A DNA stretch of 30,458 nucleotides from Nymphaea colorata (lineage: Eukaryota > Streptophyta > Magnoliopsida > Nymphaeales > Nymphaeaceae). Shown piece after piece: positions 21,301 through 29,173 of this stretch. Positions within the stretch are counted from its first letter, which is position 1; each line of letters opens with the position of its first letter. The stretch covers positions 1-30,458 of the forward strand of contig NW_022204974.1 of assembly GCF_008831285.2 (NCBI RefSeq). Reading direction: 5' to 3'. A program made the position numbers and the translations under genes. The notes beneath the pieces were generated by a model. The model made no database searches and was not told the DNA's origin. It saw nothing but the letters and a program-made list of their open reading frames with translations.

Positions 21301-21908
21301 AGTTCGGGATTAGCAAGGAAGGCATTATCTATCTATATTGTATGAGGTTTACTATTTGTTGTATTGAGGTAATACCCAGAATTGCAATTTGTGCATTAAT
21401 TGAGGTTGCAAGACTGGCATTGTCTGAAGCTTTCCCAGCAGGTCACACAATTATTTTAGCTATTGACATAATAATCATAACAATAGCTACAGTTCATGGA
21501 GATTCCGCAACTGTTGACTGAATAGCAGCTATAGGCAGTATATTTATTGCAACGGAAGCATTGATTGCCGTAAAATGCAGCCCGTCCATAGTTTGTGATA
21601 CAGGAATAGCAGTATTAATACCCCCAGCTGTAATGAGCGCACTCTTTGCATTGCGGATCACTGCAAGGGACACAGTCATATACATACCTGTCTATATGGC
21701 TTGACATTAGACAACCTCCAGAGCCATCTGAATCGCATACCCAGATCGCTCTTTGCAGTGTGCCATAATTGGTGTCGCAAGTAGAACAGGAATCATATTA
21801 GTAGCAACATTGGCAATTTGAAGGACAGGTCCAGTCACAACGATAATATTGAGACAGTGTGAGGGTTAGGAAAGCCAGAAGTAAGATGATTGTGCGAGTG
21901 TGCTTCAT
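18389..21908 (-). CDS. R4: cysteine-rich, multi-span receptor-like membrane protein (copy 4 of 4, probably decayed)
   Basis: ATG 21908 starts a strong signal peptide (HTRTIILLLAFLTLTLS) and the frame ends ..IIKEHYEEV at TGA 18391-18389. Domain order is as in the other copies. Compared with them R4 carries the most frame-breaking indels: near 21311 (after CLPC), 20640-20690, 20576, 20330, 20245, 20160, 20115, 20085, 19818 and 19750. Copy 4 is therefore the best pseudogene candidate if the sequence is accurate. Its C-terminal third (ESCISWRFKGEAWKDKYY) matches R1, not R2/R3. In the tail, E-(TAG)-HFKQQKEVAEKLI-(TAA)-KY shows in-frame TAG and TAA codons. Confidence 0.7.
19090..20500 (-). repeat. 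Homogenised GC-rich block, R4
   Basis: Same block; the 5' limit of high identity lies near 20370, short of that in R2/R3. This copy has the most indels. Confidence 0.86.
19599..19618 (-). other. Intron 3 of R4, 20 nt
   Basis: Sequence identical to intron 3 of R1, R2 and R3. Confidence 0.85.
20814..20833 (-). other. Intron 2 of R4, 20 nt
   Basis: GTATCTTTAATCTAAATTAG on the coding strand. Splicing joins TVAYQA-N to MCTSCSQIF. Confidence 0.9.
21333..21352 (-). other. Intron 1 of R4, 20 nt
   Basis: GTAAACCTCATACAATATAG on the coding strand. Splicing joins YLNTTN to NR-(TAA)-CLPC. Confidence 0.9.
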
Positions 21909-21933
21909 TTATATTTACGTATTAACAATAAAC
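21909..21933 (-). promoter_or_regulatory. Conserved 5' flank of R4
   Basis: Coding strand approximately TTTATTGTTAATACGTAAATATAA directly before the ATG, as in R2 and R3 but with two or three extra bases. Confidence 0.4.
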
Positions 21934-22240
21934 TTTATACGTCAACAAGTTACTCAAAACTCAAATTGTCTTTTTAGTCCGGAATTGATGCCGATTCATA
22001 CCACTATTTAATCATAACTATGCCATATTTGTAAAAGAATGTAATTTATTCCGACTTTTTTAGCCTTTTACTTCTTAATAATGTCATTATTTAATTAGTT
22101 TGAGAAAACCCACTATTGTCCATGAGAAAAATATCTAAAGAAACCATATTTGACAAATTATTCATTTACTTTTGCGGTCAGAATCCAATAGATTTCACCC
22201 TTAAAATTATTCAAGAGTAAATTATGCATAATAATAACTA
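21934..22240. other. Divergent spacer between R4 and the oxygenase gene
   Basis: AT-rich, no gene seen. It separates minus-strand R4 from a plus-strand gene, so it should hold two divergent promoters. Part of it resembles the R2 and R3 upstream spacers. Confidence 0.45.
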
Positions 22241-22802
22241 ATGCATAAACACAGCCCAGAACTCAATCACTTCATTTCTTTAGTTCCAAACATCTCAGAA
22301 AATTCATAGCATTCGGCATATTTATTGTACCCACTGAGTCCCTCATCGTGGCTATAAGGCCAAGAAGGAAGATTACTTGACTGCCATCAAGAACTCCCAA
22401 ACAGGCAGCGCCAACAGCATGCATAAATATACCTCAGTAAACCCACTCTCTGCAGAGGACGTCAAGGCTATCAATGAGACCCTGAAGAAGCCACTGAACG
22501 AGTATTATTCGCTTTACCTCAAAAACTTTGCCTTCAAGAATGCAAATCCCGAACCCTTTTTCTCTTTTGGTATAACCTACCACCCAGGGCACAAAGGTTT
22601 GGCCATGCACACTGACGACAGCACCTACACGGTCAACTTCTGCCTGCAGAACAGTGCAACTGGCAACGAAGTAGTGTTCAATTAGATGGTAACAGTTGAA
22701 GCAATAGAGGATTATGCTGTCATCCACGCTGGTAGCATCCCTCACCTCACAAACTAGCTTACATCAGGGGAGAGAGTGAATGTTGTCTTGTGGTATAAAT
22801 GA
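22241..22802 (+). CDS. 2-oxoglutarate/Fe(II)-dependent oxygenase (PKHD-type hydroxylase-like)
   Basis: The C-terminal two-thirds carry the family pattern clearly: FFSFGITYHPGHKGLAMHTDDS (HxD of the iron triad at H-T-D), TVNFCLQNSATGNEVVF, then YAVIHAGSIPH and SGERVNVVLWYK, giving the distal His and the Arg that holds 2-oxoglutarate. Members hydroxylate proteins or small molecules using O2 and 2-oxoglutarate; the substrate cannot be told. Two in-frame TAG codons (22684-22686 and one in HLTN-(TAG)-LTSGER) and the end at TGA 22800-22802 support the altered code. The N-terminus is uncertain. ATG 22241 starts a reasonable N-terminus (MHKHSPELNHF) but a frame change is needed near 22340 to reach GYKAKKEDYLTAI. 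Alternatively the main frame extends upstream through a TGA at 22335 read as Trp. Confidence 0.75.
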
Positions 22803-22895
22803 TTTTATTGCTTATTTATGAAAGTGAATAATTTGTTGGGCTATGAATTATTAAAGAGTTATAAAATAGCCGAATCATAATTCGTTAAGTTACTT

Positions 22896-23848
22896 ATGTA
22901 AGAGAAAACGACCAAGAACAGAAGAGTAATTGCAAACAAAGAAAGAATCGATTCAGCAAGTTCCGATGATTTGAAGCGGAAGCTTCATGCAGTCGTCGAT
23001 ACACTTGAGGAAATATTAGCTGAAAGTATCGAGATTGATGTGAAACGTCCATAAGCATCAAACCAAGTCTAATACTATCAGCCACCTTCATCTCATATTA
23101 CTAGTAAAAAAGACCAAAACATTCAAGTGGACCTTCCAGCAGATCCTCCAAGAAGAAACCTAGTTAATACTGAGACTCAAACTAATTAAGCTAATGACCT
23201 AAGCTCGGGAAGCAATATTTTGCCAGCATCAGTCTTTTACAGATAATCAATTAACTTTGAAGAAGATAGGCCAAGTATCTTCAACGATGCCAGCAATATC
23301 ACTGAAATTCGACATCTGAGTAACCAGCTTGAAGAGAGCCTAAGTTTGAGCATCAACAGGTATAAATTCGTGCCAAAAAATACTTCATTTCTCAAAAAAT
23401 TTAGGGCCATCGATCAATCGTATTAGTTTCTAAGCGAATAAGCAGAACTAACCCAAGTGATATCATTAAATCCCGTTTCAAAGGATGAGATACAGTCGAT
23501 AAAGTTCAAGATAGTTCACTCATCAGCTTTCAACATCTATATTGGTCTCGGAAACACATCAAGGCTCAATAAATCGCATTCAGCAAAATCAAGAGATGCC
23601 TCAACAGTATCCTTCCACCCTCTCAACACAAAACGTTTTTATGTACTGGTGGAGTCACACATACCACCTATCTGCCGGTCATCCGCAATGGAGACATCAT
23701 AAAAATGGTGGTTAAGTATCAACAACAAGAAATTAGATGGCTGTGCAATGATCTGGAAATGGGAATCACCAAAGTGAATTTTAATAATCAAAATTGGTAT
23801 CCGTTCATAACGATGAAATGCAAAGGCGACAAAGTAGAAGTTTTATGA
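22896..23848 (+). CDS. Protein with C-terminal SPRY-like domain
   Basis: ATG 22896 (M-(TAA)-EKTTKNRRV) opens a polar, probably disordered and coiled N-terminal half with in-frame TAA/TAG codons. A SPRY/B30.2-like fold follows: IKFKIVHSSAFNIYIGLGN, then GDIIKMVVKYQQQEIRWLCND and NWYPFITMKCKGDKVEVL before TGA 23846-23848. The last blocks (short W/N motif, YPF.TM, GDKVE) are the typical end of ciliate SPRY-like proteins, which usually bind protein partners. The two halves of the domain lie in different frames. One extra base in the A run at about 23630 (CACAAAACG) would join them. I found no GT-AG intron that would do the same. Confidence 0.65.
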
Positions 23849-23882
23849 TTGGTTATCATTATTTATTTAGAAAATTATCATA

Positions 23883-26800
23883 TCATGTAATCTTTACTTT
23901 TAGCTCTTTTATATTTTGAAGAAGTTTATGCAATCCATCAAAGTTCTTCTTGTAGAAATGCAGAAACAGATTAATTTTTTCATCTTCCCTCTTGGGATTC
24001 ACCTACTTTAAAAGTTCAATAGCTTTGCTCAACTTATTACTATCGTCAACTCTTTCGATCATCTTCATAATGCTTTCCACTTTCTTCTCAAATTATTTTA
24101 CCACCTTCTTAGAGAATCTATGGTCTTCGTTGGAGTTGTACATCTTTATGTATGACATGACAAATCCATAGACTTCATTGAGAGAGATCTTGTTAAGATT
24201 TATAGATAGGCAGTTTTTGTATTCCAGTATTGCTTGGAAAGACTCCCCAAATTCTTTCTTGACTGTTGTGTAGACTATAGTCACTGATTTTCCTCTCAAA
24301 CTCTTCAGGATGTGCTTCTATGCGCTTAAAAATTGGTCATCGACGTTATCCAAGGCAATCAGGACACTAGTTTGGTTGGTTTTGAAGTTTTAGTTACTTT
24401 TAAATTACCTATTCCTGAAGAAGTCTTAAAAGTTGACCATATTTGTATCCTTGTCTTCGCTTAATCTAAAAAGAAAGACTCCAATTTGAAGATATTTTTT
24501 GTTTGGGAAATCCAGCAAATCTCTTGAAGAAGAGTTGATTTTCCAGTGCTAAAATTACCAATAATCTCGATGCATCTTTGACCATCCTTTACGATCGCTT
24601 CGATCACTTGGTTAACCTACGCACATCTTCCCACATTTTCATAGTAATTTTCATCATGCAAGTTATGCTCAGATGAATAAAATTTGGCAGTTAGGTCTTC
24701 CAAAGTTCCGGGAAGGATTCTTTCAATCGGCCTATTGTTGGACCATACTTTAAACGATATTTAGTTAAGGACTTAATTAGCACATTAAAAATGCTGCTCA
24801 AGGACAGTGTGCACCATTTTTAAGCTTTTCGTAACCTTTTCCTCAAGTTCCTCCTCATTAAGAATGTGAGAACGGTAGCTGAGTTTACTGTTGATATTTG
24901 CGATGATAGATATGGTCAGCATGTCGTTGGCTATCTGATTGACTTCGTTGCACAGAAACTGCCAAGCTTTATCATTGGCCTAGCTTGTGTAGTTGTGGTA
25001 AGGCTCGTCACATATGTTGTATTTGTTATTCTGGAGAGCGATAATGTTTGGAAATGGTCCCAATCACCAATAAGAGCAACAAGCTATTAGCACATCTTTA
25101 TGCTATTCTTCCCGCAAACTATGAGGATGTTGATGCGGCAACACTTTATCTGTTCTGCGAATTTCTTTATTTCCATCGTTTAGAATTAATGCCGTAGTCT
25201 TCTCCAAAATTAATCTGCTTTGAGTTTGGACAGTCGATGGTGAGAATCAGGAATAACATTTAACATCGTTTATTGTGCTCATCTGATTTGAGTATGTTGA
25301 GGGTGTTGGTATTTAGAGTAAAGTAGCTGATCTTTAGTTTCATCTTTTGTATTTTTCCTTTAGATAAAGCATTGTTAATTTCTCTTCTGCTCATAATATA
25401 GGGTTTCCTTGGATCGAATCGTCCTTGACTTGCGCAAATTATCAATCCTTTTTGATTAAATAGTGTATTTTGTTCTATCTTTTGGCAAAGGTGGTCAAAT
25501 AATGGTAAATATTACGCAGAGAGTTTTCCCTTGATTTATTCGATAATCGTCGGAAGAACTTAACTCTCATTCATAAGGATTTTTAGATAATGGTCGATAA
25601 GGATGCGGTGCTTCAGATTACGTTAATTTTATGGCAATTTTTATCTCTGAGATCTAAACTGGTTGACGAGATCAATCAACTTGAATTGCTTGTGAAACTC
25701 TTTCTCTCGTGAGGATCTCACTTATTTGCTTGCATATGCTTCAACATTTTGTGAGTTGGAAATAATACAGAATTTTTCTTTCAATGAATTTCAAAATCTA
25801 TCGATTCCATTATAAATGTTGAAGTTTTTAACATTCTGTGATCCTACAGCTAATCTCTAAATTATTGCTATGGATTTCGCAATAACTCTATAATTTTTTC
25901 AGCTATTTTTATGCAAGGACTTATCTCATCTTGGAATTTTAAAATTGACCCCAGCTTATCTCCACCTGTGATAGATTGTACTGCTGGTAGAATAAACTCT
26001 TAAAAAGTTCAGCAACTTGCACATCTATTTTGAGCATTTAAAGGTTCCGTACATTTGATTTCTTACTATGGAAGACTGCTCAACCTGTCTAAGTATGGAT
26101 GACTCGTTTTTACTCTTTATCATTGAGCCTTGGACTTAGCTCCCAACCAAAGACGAGCTAACGTCCATCTTGATGCTTGGCTCTTTGGAGTACTTGAAAA
26201 GCTATTACGACTTCGGAGGAATCGTCCAATCATCATGTAGAGCTGCAGACGAGCAATTTCTGCAAAGGGAGTAGTGATTTCCATACGGATCAAAAAGATG
26301 AGAAGGACAGTTTGGAAATGGTTGACTTTGTCAATATAGTTAGTGCTCATAGTTAGAAGGATTTTCCATGCCATGTGAATGATGTTCCAGAAGAGATAGG
26401 TGAGATTGAATGGCTAAAATTGGCGGATGATTGATTTTGAAGTTGCAACATATTGGTTCTTTTTTCTTTTCATGAAGTTTTGGATGATTTTTTCGGTTTG
26501 ATTGATATGGTAAAGGTGTCGAAAGTTATTGTAATCGACTAAGTAATTCAGATTCTCAACTTTTCTCAAACTTTCCTTGCATTTATCAACGATTTCGTCG
26601 TATGCATCGCTTTCATGCATGATATTAATCGAAAAAAGACCCTAGTTTTTGATCATCAATCTGACAACTCCTTAGCAATTCTCAAACTCAGATACTATCA
26701 TCAGCTCACAGTATGTTCTGAAGAGAATATAGTAATACTCCAGTTGCTTTTTTTGAAATTCTATTCTGTAGTTGCTGGCCCCAATTAAAAAGTATTCTTG

Positions 26801-29022
26801 GTATGACTTGTGAAGCTGGATGTAGATGCAGTCAGTAAGATTGATAAGTTATATAGGAAGCGTGTGGCTGATGGCCTTGCTTACCACATCTTCTCCAAAT
26901 AAATTTTACAATATTACCCTGCCATACTTGTAAGGTAGAAGCCATCTTCACTAAATAGAGAGATAAAACCGAGGAAAAGATAGTCTAGTTCGTTTTCAAA
27001 GAGCATATTATCGCAAATCTCCCCAATCTAATCCTTTACTTTTTATTTTTTGTTTATTTAGGATTTTATATACTCCAAGTTCTCCCTGATGAACTGGTAA
27101 GAGTATTTGGAAAGATGATAGTGGTAGAGCTAGCTTTTCTAAGGATCATCAATCCTAAAAATAGGATACTTATCATCGAAGTTGGGATTGCAGGTTAAGA
27201 GGACAATCTTCACTCTCTCTATGTCCAAACCTAATGCCTTTGCCTATGAGAGCAACTCATTCGGCTCCTCGTTGAATAGCTTCATGTAATACTTGTCGTG
27301 CTTTTATGCATTGTAAGAAATTTAGATATACAACTTATCTTCATAGTGTGTTGGTTCCCAATTTGGTCTTGGACTTCAGCAATTTAGGATATCTTTGAGG
27401 TATTTTTTTATCCCTGATTCTTTGTTTATTGTATATTAGCAAAAGTATGTGCCGATGTCCCTTGCCTGAAGATACTCTTTGGCAAAGCTCAAATATCGCT
27501 TAGCTAGTGACAAAGTAGGCGATCGTATTATCAGAACCGATTCATCTCTTTTCACGATTGCTTGGAGCAGTTTATATATGGTGAGTGGTCTCTTGCGACC
27601 ACTTGGCTTATCGTATTATTCCGTTTAGAACTTATTCAACCTCTTCTCATTTTCTTCAAAATTAGAATATAAGACTTATGAGCATTTCTAGTTCCATATC
27701 AATATCTTGTCGACCTGTTGATGAAGGACAAGCTTATTACATCCCATTCTTTCATAACAGCATATATTCCCAGTGCAGCAGGTTTCAGCAGTCTTGCCCA
27801 ACAGAAACTATTGAATCTAGAAAGTTGTGAGGTAGTATTTGCTTACCTTGTATTCGTTGTGCTTGAACAATCTGTGAGCCTACATATGGCCGATCTTGTT
27901 TATTATCTCCTACCATCCACAATTAGGTGCGTGCTAGTGCATGCAGCAACACCAAATATAGTTTTATACTAACTTTCTCGCCTCCCTTTTAGCCAGCGTA
28001 ACACTGTCTCCGATTTCCATTCTCTTAAAAAGATTTTGGTAGAAATTCTAAAGAAAAACTTGAGAAAGAGCATCGTTATAGATGTTCTAAGCGTCCATCA
28101 TGTTTCGAGATTGGGTTATGATCCTTTTCTCCTCAATCGAGATGGAAGTAATCAGGATTAATGGCTTTGGATAGTTGATTTCATGCAGCAGGTTGGCTCC
28201 AACTCCGATGATAATGAGCAAGTCTACCTGATAATAGCTGAGGATTTCCTCTGCAGGCTACCATATTTGCTCACCAAGAGGCCCTTAAAGCGAAAGCATC
28301 AGTTTACTGTTGATCCTTCTTACTTCAGTCAAGAGCTAGACGATGCTAATTTTCTTTTTATTTGGTATTTACTCCTGGCTCAAAATAGATACAAGTTTCT
28401 TTCTTGTTCCCCACTCCCTCCTGGCTCTGATGGTCAAGTTACAGTCTGACATACTTGCTCTTTTTAGCCTTTCGATATGGGAGGTAATGTTGACTTAGTC
28501 ATTGTAAATCGGGTGGGTTTAGTTGTTGCGGATACTGGCGAGTGGGTCAGATACGACCAGGAAGATATCGATGATATGCTAAACTTAGGCGGAGTAGCTC
28601 CTGCTTGCCTTGCTTATGATCTAAATAGCGTAGAACTGGCTCGCCTCGTCCTTGAGCTCGTTGACCATCGCCTTCAGCTCCATTTCCCTCATCTCCAAGT
28701 CGAGCCCGATTTTATTGAGTTACGATGTGATGGACTCCTTTCGCGACTTGTAGAAAAATTAGACAGTTACGGCATCGCTGCTGCTCGCAAGGTAAAGCTC
28801 GAGGAATTATCGATTGGTTATTTTGATGTATTGATGCTGCGGCTGGTTTTGCAGATCTTTTCTGACAAATGCTTTGAGGCCATCGATGTGGAGTTCAGCT
28901 TACAGTCTTTTCTTCTCGGTAAGTACCCAGAGGAGCAGTCTCTATGGGGTGAGCTATTCCTAGTAAGCAACGATGTAGTCCTTACCCTCAGGCTTAAGGA
29001 TAAATCTAACTTGGGCTTGCAT
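23883..29022 (-). CDS. Giant STAND/NB-ARC-type NTPase, NLR-like, two modules
   Basis: Read from ATG 29022 to TGA 23885-23883 on the minus strand with TAA/TAG as Gln. Order: coiled N-terminus (LEMREMELKAMVNELKDE, about 28730-28670). Then a domain ending SQVFLQNFYQNLFKR..GDSVTLAKREARKL, which resembles the end of CHAT peptidase-like domains, and a Cys/His cluster (CCCMHQHAPNCGW, about 27940). Next an NTPase-like segment whose P-loop region reads VLIIRSPTLSLAKRYL, without GxxGxGKS. A long helical region follows, with IIHMAWKILL..DKVNHFQTVLLIFLI near 26330. A second module has ILIVCGKN..NIIALQ, then a good Walker A (EIIGNFSTGKSTLL, about 24560) and Walker B (VLIALDNVDDQF, about 24350), as in NB-ARC proteins. 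Several frame changes remain (about 28460, 26920, 26180, 25780, 25130, 24500). A 19-nt intron at 28372-28354 is possible. It could be two adjacent genes (second start ATG 26037). Confidence 0.62.
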
Positions 29023-29173
29023 CCTGTAAGATTAAATTATAACATACAAATGAAGTATTAATAGCCATCATCATCAATGATATTTATCAAGATTTGAAGA
29101 ACCAAGAATGTAATCGTGGCAACTTGCTTATTCTTTACTCAAGAATTGGGATTAATTGGGATTTACTATCTTA
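29023..29173. other. Divergent intergenic region
   Basis: About 150 bp between the start of the minus-strand NTPase gene and the start of a plus-strand gene; probably a bidirectional promoter region. No specific motif recognised. Included because it fixes the gene boundaries. Confidence 0.4.

Larger units (their letters stand above)
6028..21908 (-). repeat. Four-copy head-to-tail tandem array (R1-R4)
   Basis: Four copies on the minus strand with stop codons at 6028, 9910, 14127 and 18389, so the period is about 3.9-4.3 kb. The copies share gene structure and intron positions. Spacers are partly homologous. The array explains about half of the window. Confidence 0.93.

Noticed and set aside
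5393-24500. Euplotes-type programmed +1 frameshifting at AAA-TAA/TAG
   Set aside because: The breaks do not share that motif, and TAA/TAG are ordinary sense codons here.
26009-26122. Two further in-frame TGA codons (26009-26011 and 26120-26122) as evidence for TGA=Trp
   Set aside because: A competing frame (SIKMDVSSSLVGS..) reads at least as well with homopolymer corrections and no TGA, so these sites are not used as evidence.
28535-28554. Candidate 20-nt GT-AG intron in the NTPase gene
   Set aside because: It would need a further in-frame TGA as Trp (28499-28501). The unspliced frame (DIFLVVSDPLASI) has better codon use and needs only one base in an A run, so the match is probably chance.
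28477-29061. Plus-strand ORF of 194 codons open in the standard code
   Set aside because: The opposite strand gives a better protein with a clear coiled-coil pattern (LEMREMELKAMVNELKDE) continuous with the NTPase gene, and uses in-frame TAA/TAG like its neighbours.
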